Of a stretch of 21,207 bases of DNA, positions 15,058-21,119 are shown piece by piece. This DNA comes from SbD1 sp049300095 (GTDB lineage Bacteria; Desulfobacterota; Syntrophobacteria; Syntrophobacterales; Syntrophobacteraceae): positions 1 to 21,207 of the forward strand of contig JBAQYM010000298.1 in the NCBI GenBank assembly GCA_049300095.1, in the 5' to 3' direction. Within the stretch, counting starts at the first letter, position 1. The number at the start of each line of letters is the position of its first letter. The notes beneath the pieces are model-generated. The model saw only the letters and a list, made by a program, of their open reading frames with translations. It was not told the origin of the DNA and ran no database searches. The translations under genes were made by a program, and so were the position numbers.

Positions 15058-15176
15058 CCGGGTCCCCCGCCGGCGCGGAGGGTTGCGGGCCGGTTTCGAA
15101 GGAAATATCGATAAAGTGGGCCTCGGCCCCGTCGAATTTTGACTTTTTGGAATAAAACCTCATAAAGGAGTTCCCT

Positions 15177-15902
15177 TTGGGCGCAAAGAAGATAAAACCT
15201 TCCAAGAAAGTGGCGGCAAAAATCGCTCCCGCGCAGGACACCTATGTCGAGCAGGTGAAGATATGGGCCGAGAAGAACTATTCCCGGATTGTCATAGTGG
15301 GGGCGGCGATTCTTTTTGCCGTCATCTCGGCGTGGGGGATGAACGCCTATCAGACTTACAGTGAAAACAGCGCCCGGTCCGCTTACGCGCCGCTGGCCTC
15401 GAAGCTTGCCGCCGAAGGGACAATGGCGCCCGAGGAATGGCAAAAGCTGATCCCGGATCTGCAGAAGTTTATATCCGCACAGAAGGGAACGCAAACGGCG
15501 CTCCTCGCAAAGGTCGAGCTTGCAAAGGCGTATTTCGAAACCAAGCGTTACGACGACGCGATCAAGACCGCATCCGAGGCGTTGAAGGCCATCCCTCCCG
15601 GCCACGGCCTCAAGCCGCTCATCCAGTATCAGCTTGCCTACGCTTATGAAGCCGCGGGCAAGCCCGACCAGGCGGTCAAGGAATGGACGGACCTGAAAGG
15701 GGCGGGCCTTGCGGGGCTGGATCGCGAAGCGCAGTGGAATATCGGCCGGATTTACGCCGCCGGCAAAGACTACGCCAGGGCGGCCGAAATGTATGCGAAG
15801 GCCGTGGACGCCCCGGGAAGCTATCCCGCCTCCGCGCTGCTGGAACAGGAACTTGAGCGCACCCGGCAGGCGGCCGGAATTGGGGAGAAGCAGGGGAAAT
15901 AG
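15177..15902 (+). CDS. Membrane-anchored TPR protein (YfgM-like)
   Basis: This 241-aa protein has a Lys-rich cytoplasmic N-terminus (1-35), one membrane span (about 37-57: YSRIVIVGAAILFAVISAWG) and a periplasmic part of tetratricopeptide-like helix pairs (about 107-140, 147-175 and 183-213). The pattern A.Y...KY/D.A...Y..A is visible in KAYFETKRYDDAIKTASEAL and RIYAAGKDYARAAEMYAKAV. The layout resembles YfgM/TPR_21 proteins that work with the SecYEG-PpiD chaperone network; that role is inferred. It starts with TTG at 15177, preceded by AAGGAG with 6 nt spacing; the first in-frame ATG would remove the membrane anchor. Confidence 0.8.
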   Translation: MGAKKIKPSKKVAAKIAPAQDTYVEQVKIWAEKNYSRIVIVGAAILFAVISAWGMNAYQTYSENSARSAYAPLASKLAAEGTMAPEEWQKLIPDLQKFISAQKGTQTALLAKVELAKAYFETKRYDDAIKTASEALKAIPPGHGLKPLIQYQLAYAYEAAGKPDQAVKEWTDLKGAGLAGLDREAQWNIGRIYAAGKDYARAAEMYAKAVDAPGSYPASALLEQELERTRQAAGIGEKQGK

Positions 15903-15945
15903 GGGCTTCCACCGGATGGCGGGGTGGATAGTTGGAGGATTAGCC

Positions 15946-16170
15946 GTGTTCCAATATAGCTTCGATATTGGCTGGAGCGACGAAGATGATGGCTACATTG
16001 CCGTTATCCCTGAGTTTCCGGGCATTTCCGGATACGGCAAAACCCCTGACGAAGCGGTAAAGGAAGCCAGAACAGCCGCCGAAATGGCTGTCGAGATCAT
16101 GAAGGAGGATTCGGAGCGGCCGCCGGGACCGAAAGCGGTCGGGAGACCACGCCACAACAGGTGCGATTGA
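15946..16170 (+). CDS. HicB-like antitoxin-fold protein, no HicA partner
   Basis: This 74-aa protein has the HicB partial RNase-H-like fold pattern: FQYSFDIGWSDEDDGYIAVI (2-21) then PEFPGISGYGKTPDEAVKEA, the typical D.GY.A..PE.PG...G.T..EA signature. A short tail rich in Pro and Arg replaces a DNA-binding domain. HicB antitoxins neutralise HicA mRNA interferases, but no HicA-like ORF lies on either side, so this is an orphan or a HicB-like regulator. The start is GTG at 15946, with GGAGG 7 nt upstream; an ATG at 15916 has no ribosome site. It sits 43 bp after the TPR gene and may be co-transcribed. Confidence 0.8.
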   Translation: MFQYSFDIGWSDEDDGYIAVIPEFPGISGYGKTPDEAVKEARTAAEMAVEIMKEDSERPPGPKAVGRPRHNRCD

Positions 16171-16267
16171 CCGGCTCTGCGCGGGCGGGCGGATATCCGA
16201 CTCTGTTTCACACGGCCCACATGATTTGCCGGAGCGGCCTAAGTTTGTATTTTTGATCCGATTTTTA

Positions 16268-16296
16268 TTGACAACGCGGCCTCCATCCTTTATGGA
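16268..16296 (+). promoter_or_regulatory. Possible promoter of the attenuator and paaK operon
   Basis: TTGACA (16268-16273) is a perfect -35 box, and TATGGA (16291-16296) is 17 bp downstream as a weak -10. A better -10-like TATTAT lies at 16305-16310 but lacks a -35 at proper distance. Either would start transcription 15-30 bp before the leader ORF. The stretch 16245-16310 is AT-rich against its surroundings. 16171-16267 shows no other feature. Confidence 0.4.
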
Positions 16297-16332
16297 TGAC
16301 AAGATATTATAACGCTGGGATTGGGGGCGATT

Positions 16333-16389
16333 ATGCGCGGCCGGTTCTTCTACTTTAGCTTCTGGTTTTTTAGCTGGTTCTCCTTTTGA
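16333..16389 (+). CDS. Aromatic leader peptide MRGRFFYFSFWFFSWFSF
   Basis: An 18-codon ORF, ATG (16333) to TGA (16387-16389), encodes eight Phe (5, 6, 8, 10, 12, 13, 16, 18), two Trp (11, 15) and one Tyr (7): 11 of 18 residues are aromatic. GGGGG at 16323-16327, 5 nt before the ATG, can serve as ribosome site. Such composition is the hallmark of leader peptides of amino acid attenuators, comparable with the Phe-rich pheL leader. Codons 15-17 form the 5' arm of a hairpin, and two terminators follow before the phenylacetate-CoA ligase gene. It is thus a sensor of charged tRNA-Phe/Trp/Tyr rather than a functional peptide. The opposite strand reads a Lys/Glu/Pro/Ala stretch, which I regard as a shadow. 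Confidence 0.82.
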   Translation: MRGRFFYFSFWFFSWFSF

Positions 16390-16454
16390 GAGCCTGCCCG
16401 TGGAGCGAAGTAGCCTGAACCTTAACTGAGCGCGAAAATCAACCATGGGTGGGC
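16376..16454 (+). promoter_or_regulatory. Alternative leader RNA pairings (anti-antiterminator and antiterminator)
   Basis: Region 1 GGTTCTC (16376-16382, inside the leader codons) pairs with region 2 GAGAGCC (16388-16394), 7 bp with one G-U, loop CTTTT. Region 2 continued, GCCTGCCCGTGG (16392-16403), pairs with region 3 CCATGGGTGGGC (16443-16454) in 12 uninterrupted pairs with three G-U. Region 3 overlaps the 5' arm of the first terminator, so the three structures are mutually exclusive. A ribosome paused on aromatic codons would break 1:2 and allow 2:3 (read-through). A ribosome at the stop codon would cover region 2 and let the terminator form. Confidence 0.7.
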
Positions 16455-16487
16455 GGCGCCGGCCGAAACCATGGTTTTTCTGTTTTT
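16441..16487 (+). terminator. Attenuator terminator A
   Basis: AACCATGG (16441-16448) and CCATGGTT (16469-16476) form an 8-bp perfect stem enclosing a GC-rich segment (GGCGGCGCCGGCC). The tract TTTTTCTGTTTTT (16475-16487) follows. Its 5' arm overlaps the antiterminator helix partner. Confidence 0.68.
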
Positions 16488-16491
16488 GAGG

Positions 16492-16523
16492 GGCTGTGGA
16501 TTTTGGCATCCACGGCCTTTTTT
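16492..16523 (+). terminator. Attenuator terminator B
   Basis: GGCTGTGGAT (16492-16501), loop TTTGGC and ATCCACGGCC (16508-16517) form a 10-bp stem with one G-U pair, followed directly by TTTTTT (16518-16523). It is a textbook intrinsic terminator 51 bp before the paaK start. CCGTGGA (16398-16404) in leader region 2 is exactly complementary to TCCACGG (16509-16515) of its 3' arm, a possible second antiterminating contact. Confidence 0.85.
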
Positions 16524-16574
16524 GTTGCGCTGTTTTGCTGGAGCCGCATTCTCACATAGAGGAGTCCGGGCAAG

Positions 16575-17876
16575 ATGATCTACAACATGGAGTTCGAAAC
16601 CCTGCCTCGCGAGGCGCTCGAGGCCATCCAATTGCGCCGCCTGCGCGAGACGGTGGAACGGGTTTACGCGACGGTGCCCTTCTACCGCAAAAACTTCGAC
16701 GAAGCCGGGGTAAAGCCCGGGGACATCAAGACCCTCGGGGACCTCAGGCGCCTGCCCTTCACCACGAAGCAGGACCTTCGCGACAACTACCCCTACGGGA
16801 TGTTCGCCGTCCCGATGGATAACGTCGTGCGGATCCATGCCTCGTCGGGCACCACTGGAAAACCCACGGTCGTGGGCTACACCGCGCGCGACATCCAGAC
16901 CTGGGCCGAGCTCATGGCGCGGGCCCTGGCGGCGGGCGGCGCGGGCCGGGGCGACATTATCCACAACGCGTACGGCTACGGCCTGTTTACGGGCGGCCTC
17001 GGGATCCATTACGGGGCCGAGCGCCTCGGGGCTTCGGTCATCCCCATCTCGGGCGGCAACACCAAGCGCCAGATTCTCATAATGAAAGACTTCGGCCCGA
17101 CGATCCTTACCTGCACGCCCTCCTACGCGCTGCACCTGGGCGAAGCCGCCGCCGAGATGGGCGTGGACTTCAAGGACCTCAAGTTCAAATCCGGCATTTT
17201 CGGCGCGGAACCCTGGTCCGAGGAGATGCGCTCCGAGATCGAGAAGAAACTCCACCTGGACGCCATCGACATTTACGGGCTGAGCGAGGTCATCGGACCC
17301 GGGGTGTCCATCGAGTGCCTCGAAGCCAAGCACGGCCTGCACGTCTTCGAAGACCACTTCATCCCCGAGATCATACACCCGGAAACGGGCGAGGTCCTGC
17401 CAAACGGCGCCCAGGGCGAGCTGGTCTTCACCTCGATCACCAAGGAGGCCTTCCCCATTATCCGCTACCGCACGCGCGACGTCACCTCGCTCGACCGCGA
17501 ACCCTGCGTCTGCGGGCGCACGTTTGTCCGCATGAAAAAAGTGAGCGGCCGCACCGACGACATGCTCATCATCCGCGGGGTGAACGTGTTCCCCTCGCAG
17601 ATCGAAAGCGTGCTCATGGAGATGAAGGAGGTCGAACCGCACTACCAGCTCGTGGTGGACCGCGAGGACAACCTCGACACCCTGACCGTAATGGTCGAGA
17701 TCGGCGAGGGGGCCTTCTCCGACGAGGTGCGCATACTGCAAAGCATCGAGAAAAAGATTGCCAAGAACATCAAGGAATACCTGGGGGTATCGGCCAAGGT
17801 CAAGCTGGTCGAGCCCAAGAGCATAGCCCGGAGCGAGGGCAAGGCCCAAAGGGTGATCGACAAACGCAAAATCTAA
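16575..17876 (+). CDS. paaK: Phenylacetate--CoA ligase
   Basis: This 433-aa ATP-dependent acyl-adenylate enzyme makes phenylacetyl-CoA (or indoleacetyl-/4-hydroxyphenylacetyl-CoA) from the free acid. Family motifs are the P-loop ASSGTTGKP (89-97), FGAEPWSEEMR, the adenylate-binding DIYGLSEVIGPGV, then YRTRDV and GRTDDMLIIRGVNVFPSQIE. The A10-type lysine lies in SEGKAQRV (Lys423). Length equals that of other PaaK proteins. AGAGGAG lies 10 nt before the ATG. A Phe/Trp/Tyr leader peptide and two terminators precede it. It is followed by an ACT protein and Liv-type transport genes, a grouping common in Desulfobacterota and also seen with indolepyruvate:ferredoxin oxidoreductase. The aromatic attenuator suggests use in making aromatic amino acids from arylacetates. 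Confidence 0.95.
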   Translation: MIYNMEFETLPREALEAIQLRRLRETVERVYATVPFYRKNFDEAGVKPGDIKTLGDLRRLPFTTKQDLRDNYPYGMFAVPMDNVVRIHASSGTTGKPTVVGYTARDIQTWAELMARALAAGGAGRGDIIHNAYGYGLFTGGLGIHYGAERLGASVIPISGGNTKRQILIMKDFGPTILTCTPSYALHLGEAAAEMGVDFKDLKFKSGIFGAEPWSEEMRSEIEKKLHLDAIDIYGLSEVIGPGVSIECLEAKHGLHVFEDHFIPEIIHPETGEVLPNGAQGELVFTSITKEAFPIIRYRTRDVTSLDREPCVCGRTFVRMKKVSGRTDDMLIIRGVNVFPSQIESVLMEMKEVEPHYQLVVDREDNLDTLTVMVEIGEGAFSDEVRILQSIEKKIAKNIKEYLGVSAKVKLVEPKSIARSEGKAQRVIDKRKI

Positions 17877-17894
17877 CGCGTCCGGCGCTCGATG

Positions 17895-17973
17895 GGGCGG
17901 GATCGACCTCCGCCCGCGCGATGGACGGCAGAGGGGCGTAGGGGCGGGGTTGACCCCCGCCCGGAGCGCGAAG
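17895..17973. repeat. Degenerate copy of the GGCGGGGTTGATCCCCGCC cassette
   Basis: GGGCGGGATCGACCTCCGCC (17896-17915) and GTAGGGGCGGGGTTGACCCC (17939-17958, then CGCCCGG) are direct relatives of the cassette arms found at 1-70 and 21120-21207, with an intervening CGCGCGATGGACGGCAGAG. A similar CGCGATGGACGACAAACAGG lies at 19750-19769. It fills the 116-bp gap between paaK and the ACT gene without an obvious terminator. Confidence 0.75.
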
Positions 17974-17992
17974 CCAGAGGAGGATATCACTC

Positions 17993-18427
17993 ATGGATCA
18001 TGTCGAGCAGATTTCGGTTTTCCTGGAAAACAAGGCGGGCAGGCTTGCGGAGGTCACCAGAATCCTTGCCGAGGCGCGGATCAACATCCGGGCGCTCTCG
18101 CTCGCGGACACTTCCGATTTCGGGATCCTGCGCCTGATCGTAAACGACAACGAGAAGGCCAAGAGCGAACTCAAGGCGCACGGGTTCACGGTGGGCAAGA
18201 CCGACGTGGTCGCGGTCGAGGTTTCGGACCAGCCCGGCGGGCTTCACCACATCCTTCGAATTTTGCAGAAAGCCGACGTAAACGTCGAGTACATGTACGC
18301 CTTCGTCCAGCAAAGCGGGGAAAACGCGGTCATTATCTTCCGCTTCGACAACCTCGAGGAGGCGTTGAGGTTCCTCAAGGAAAACGGCGTCAAGGTGATC
18401 GAGGGTGAAAAGCTTTACTCGATGTAG
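17993..18427 (+). CDS. Tandem ACT-domain protein
   Basis: This 144-aa protein consists of two ACT domains (about 4-70 and 72-140). Domain 1 opens EQISVFLENKAGRLAEVTRI, where N-K-x-G-R-L is the ligand-loop pattern; domain 2 has AVEVSDQPGGLHHILRILQK with D-x-P-G-G-L. There is no catalytic domain, so it is a small-molecule (probably amino acid) binding regulator. Proteins of this type are regularly encoded next to phenylacetate-CoA ligase in anaerobes. Aromatic amino acid sensing is inferred from the leader peptide upstream. AGAGGAGG precedes the ATG. A heptamer repeat tract separates it from livK. Confidence 0.9.
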   Translation: MDHVEQISVFLENKAGRLAEVTRILAEARINIRALSLADTSDFGILRLIVNDNEKAKSELKAHGFTVGKTDVVAVEVSDQPGGLHHILRILQKADVNVEYMYAFVQQSGENAVIIFRFDNLEEALRFLKENGVKVIEGEKLYSM

Positions 18428-18436
18428 ACCGGGGCG

Positions 18437-18480
18437 GTGAAGAGTGATGAGTGAGCAGTGAAGAGTGAACAGTGAGCAGT
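18437..18480. repeat. AGTGANN heptamer tract before livK
   Basis: About six heptamers (AGTGATG, AGTGAGC, AGTGAAG, AGTGAAC, AGTGAGC) run from 18437 to 18480, ending 6 bp before the livK ribosome site CAGGAG. The same heptamer family makes up the tracts at 11484-11594. There is no facing partner tract here. Confidence 0.85.
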
Positions 18481-18497
18481 TCTTCAGGAGAAATGAG

Positions 18498-19655
18498 ATG
18501 AAAACGGCGAGGACCACGGTAGTTTGCGCGCTCGCGGCGGCGGCGCTCGTGATCGGTACACTTTTGCCCGGGCGGAGCTGGGGAGCGGAACCGTACAAGA
18601 TCGGCGGCATTTTCTCGATAACCGGTTCAAGCTCGTTTCTCGGCGACCCCGAAAAAAAGAGCATGGAGATGGCCGTCGAGCAGATTAACGCCAAGGGCGG
18701 AATCGACGGCCGCAAGCTCGAAGCGGTGATCTACGACGACGAAGGGGACCCGACCAAGGCGGTCCTCGCGGTCCAGAAGCTTGCCAGCAAGGACGGCGTG
18801 ATCGCCATCGTGGGGCCGAGCCTCACGCCGACGACCCTCGCCATAATCCCGGTGGTCGAAAAGGCGGGGGTCCCCCTGATAAGCTGCGCGGCGGGAATCA
18901 AGATCACCGAGCCCGTAAAGCCGCTGGTCTACAAGACGGCCCAAAACGACGTCCTGGCGGTCGCGGCCATCTACAAACACATTCAGAAGGCGAATATAAA
19001 AAAGATCGGAATTCTTACGGTTGAAAACGCCTTCGGCGAATCCGGCAAGGAACAGTTGACCGCCCAGGCCTCGAAGTTCGGCATCCAGATCGTTCTTGCC
19101 GAGACCTTCGGCGCAAAAGACACCGACATTACGGCGCAGCTTGCCAAGATCAGGGCGGCGCAGCCCGAGGCCATCGTCTGCTGGGGGACCAATCCGGGAC
19201 CGGCGGTGATCGCCCGCAACGTGGTCCAGATGAACATCAAGATCCCTCTCTACCAGAGCCACGGGGTCGCATCGCCCAAATTTATCGAGCTGGCCGAATC
19301 GGCGGCCGAGGGCATCCTGCTCCCGACGGGCAAAATCCTCGTAACCCCGCAACTGCCCGATACGGATCGCCAGAAAGCGGTGCTCGCGAGCTACACGGCC
19401 GAGTTCGAGAAACGCTACTCGATGCCGGTTTCCGGCTTCGGCGGCTATGCCTTTGACGGCGTGAACCTCCTGGCCGAGGCGCTTAAGGGGACCGAAGGCG
19501 ACAAGAAAAAGATCGCGGCGAACGTGGAAAAGATCAAGGGCTTTGCGGGAGTGACCGGCACCTTCACCTTCACCCCGCAGGACCACAACGGGCTCGGAGA
19601 CGACGCCTTCGTGATGGTTGTGATCAAAGGCGGCAAGTGGCAGTTGCTGAAGTAA
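18498..19655 (+). CDS. livK: Branched-chain/aromatic-type ABC transporter substrate-binding protein
   Basis: This 385-aa periplasmic binding protein of the Leu/Ile/Val-binding (Peripla_BP_6) family has a signal peptide at 1-30 (MKTARTTVVCALAAAALVIG, cleavage near SWGA-EP). Two lobes follow, with YKIGGIFSITGSSSFLGDP, KGGIDGRKLEAVIYDDEGDP and a central VIAIVGPSLTPTTLAIIPV region. The ATG at 18498 has AGGAG 7 nt upstream; an in-frame ATG at 18465 lies in the heptamer repeat. It delivers substrate to LivH and partners. Family members bind branched-chain amino acids but also aromatic acids. The paaK neighbour and Phe/Trp/Tyr attenuator favour arylacetates or aromatic amino acids (inference). Confidence 0.92.
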   Translation: MKTARTTVVCALAAAALVIGTLLPGRSWGAEPYKIGGIFSITGSSSFLGDPEKKSMEMAVEQINAKGGIDGRKLEAVIYDDEGDPTKAVLAVQKLASKDGVIAIVGPSLTPTTLAIIPVVEKAGVPLISCAAGIKITEPVKPLVYKTAQNDVLAVAAIYKHIQKANIKKIGILTVENAFGESGKEQLTAQASKFGIQIVLAETFGAKDTDITAQLAKIRAAQPEAIVCWGTNPGPAVIARNVVQMNIKIPLYQSHGVASPKFIELAESAAEGILLPTGKILVTPQLPDTDRQKAVLASYTAEFEKRYSMPVSGFGGYAFDGVNLLAEALKGTEGDKKKIAANVEKIKGFAGVTGTFTFTPQDHNGLGDDAFVMVVIKGGKWQLLK

Positions 19656-19674
19656 CGGCGGGGTTTTACCCGTG

Positions 19675-20057
19675 GTGGGTCCGGGCGGGGATAAACCCCG
19701 CCCCTACGGCGCAATGACAAACAATCCGGGCGGGTTTGACCCCCGCCCTCGCGATGGACGACAAACAGGCGTAGGGGCGGGGTCGAGGGGCTGTTGCCCA
19801 AAGAAATATTCAGGCTGCGCGACCATGCAGCCGGACGTGAGTGCCCCTCCCTTCGATGGGAGGGGTTAGGGGAGGGTGTTGAATTTTCAAGTACTTACGA
19901 CCCCCACCCCCTGCCCCACCCGCCAAGGGAGGGGAGACCCCTATAGGCCTTAACACTGGCCGGGTTTCTAACCGTACCCGGAGGATATCTCGGAGGGGAG
20001 ACCCCTATAGGCCTTAACGCTGCTTCTTCGCTTTCGTGGATTTGGGCTATAGCCCCT
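19675..20057. repeat. Repeat island inside the liv operon
   Basis: It begins with two degenerate copies of the GGCGGGGATAAACCCCGCCC cassette (19684-19786), followed by GGGGCTGTTGCCCAAA (19787-19802) facing TTTGGGCTATAGCCCC (20041-20056). Between them is the C/G-run cassette with GTTGAATTTTCAAGTACTTA (19879-19898), opposite in orientation to that at 5480-5505. An exact 27-bp direct repeat ending CCCCTATAGGCCTTAAC lies at 19928-19954 and 19992-20018. CTTCGCTTTCGTGGATTTGG (20026-20045) is the reverse complement of the left end of the island at 6523-6545. No gene is seen between livK and livH (19656-20119). Confidence 0.9.
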
Positions 20058-20119
20058 AAGCCGTCGGCATGAAGACCGGATTTCCGGACGGGAATTCGGC
20101 AAAAATCAGGCGGAACTTG

Positions 20120-20995
20120 ATGCAGGAATTCCTCCAGTACCTTTTTTCCGGAATAACCAACGGAGCGGTCTACGCGGTGATCGCCCTCGGTTTTTCCATG
20201 CTCTACAGCAGCACGGGGCTCATCAATTTCGCCCACGGCGAGTTCGTCATGGTCGGCGCGCTGAGCCTGATCTCGTTCTGGAAGGGTCTCAAGCTCCCTC
20301 TTCCCGTAGCGTTTGCGGGGTCGGTGGCCGTGACCGCGGCGGCGGGCCTGCTCCTTGAACGCCTGGCAATTCGCAGCGTGCGGAAGCCGCATCCGATCGT
20401 CCTGGTTATCATCACGGTGGGGGCTTCCATACTGGTGCGCGGGATCGCCATGCTCGTGTGGGGAAAAGACTCGCACAGCGCTCCATCCTATTCGAGCCAC
20501 CCGCCGATCGATATTATCGGGGCGACGCTCCTTCCGCAGAGCATCTGGGTCCTCGCCCTGACGCTTCTGGTCGTGATCGGGCTCCACATTTTCTACAAGA
20601 AATTCCTTACCGGCAGGGCGATGCTCGCCACCGCCATCAACAAGAAGGCCGCCGGGATTGTCGGAATATCGACCGACACCATGGTGCTGCTCGCCTTTGC
20701 GATGAGCGCGGCCATGGGTGGCATAGGCGGCGCGCTCATCGCTCCGATCAGCATGAGCAGCTTCGATATGGGAATGACCCTCGGGCTCAAGGGGTTTTGC
20801 GCGGCCATGATCGGCGGTCTCGGAAGTTCCTGGGGGGCGATCTACGGGGGCATTCTCCTGGGAATACTCGAGGCCCTCGGGGTGGGTTTTCTCTCCTCGG
20901 GCCTCAAAGACGCATCGGCCTTCGTGCTGTTGCTTTTAATCCTCTATTTCCGGCCGACCGGGTTGATGGGCAAGGCGGCGATACAGCGGTTTTAG
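20120..20995 (+). CDS. livH: Branched-chain-type ABC transporter permease LivH
   Basis: This 291-aa inner-membrane permease of the LivH/LivM type has about eight hydrophobic segments. The N-terminus MQEFLQYLFSGITNGAVYAV is typical, followed by STGLINFAHGEFVMVGA and a C-terminal GLGSSWGAIYGGILLGILEA with RPTGLMG. The start is taken as ATG 20120, which gives the usual LivH N-terminus and has AGGCGGA upstream; an ATG at 20069 would add 17 polar residues. It should work with LivM, LivG and LivF, expected just beyond the window. A 464-bp repeat-filled gap separates it from livK, unusual for partners of one transporter. Confidence 0.94.
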   Translation: MQEFLQYLFSGITNGAVYAVIALGFSMLYSSTGLINFAHGEFVMVGALSLISFWKGLKLPLPVAFAGSVAVTAAAGLLLERLAIRSVRKPHPIVLVIITVGASILVRGIAMLVWGKDSHSAPSYSSHPPIDIIGATLLPQSIWVLALTLLVVIGLHIFYKKFLTGRAMLATAINKKAAGIVGISTDTMVLLAFAMSAAMGGIGGALIAPISMSSFDMGMTLGLKGFCAAMIGGLGSSWGAIYGGILLGILEALGVGFLSSGLKDASAFVLLLLILYFRPTGLMGKAAIQRF

Positions 20996-21014
20996 AATCA
21001 TCCTTGCCCAGAAT

Positions 21015-21101
21015 GTAGGTTGGGTGAAGCGGAGCGAAACCCAACGGATCCTTGTGACGTGTCATGATTTGTTGGGTTTCGCTCCGCTTAACCCAACCTA
21101 C
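21015..21101. repeat. 31-bp inverted repeat just after livH
   Basis: GTAGGTTGGGTGAAGCGGAG (21015-21034, arm to 21045) and its partner at 21071-21101 (GTTGGGTTTCGCTCCGCTTA and continuing) match with one mismatch around a 25-bp loop. It begins 19 bp after the livH stop codon. The strong hairpin lacks a T-run, so it is a repeat and not a clear terminator. Confidence 0.92.
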
Positions 21102-21119
21102 GATCACGACGCTTCCCGC

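Noticed and set aside
15139..15166. Promoter TTGACT-N16-CATAAA before the TPR gene
   Set aside because: It would start transcription only a few bases before the TTG start codon, leaving the AAGGAG site outside the transcript.
15940..16509. 189-aa minus-strand frame with a KPEAKVEEPA low-complexity stretch
   Set aside because: The Lys/Glu/Pro/Ala stretch is the reverse reading of the Phe/Trp-rich leader codons; the frame runs antisense through the hicB-like gene and has no ribosome site.
16422..17990. 522-aa open frame on the minus strand opposite paaK
   Set aside because: Codon-shadow composition (Asp/His/Val/Leu-rich, no domain), entirely opposite a well-supported gene.
21015..21101. Rho-independent terminator after livH
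   Set aside because: A strong hairpin but no T-run, and the same sequence recurs at 8693 and 13975 in unrelated contexts, so it is called a repeat.
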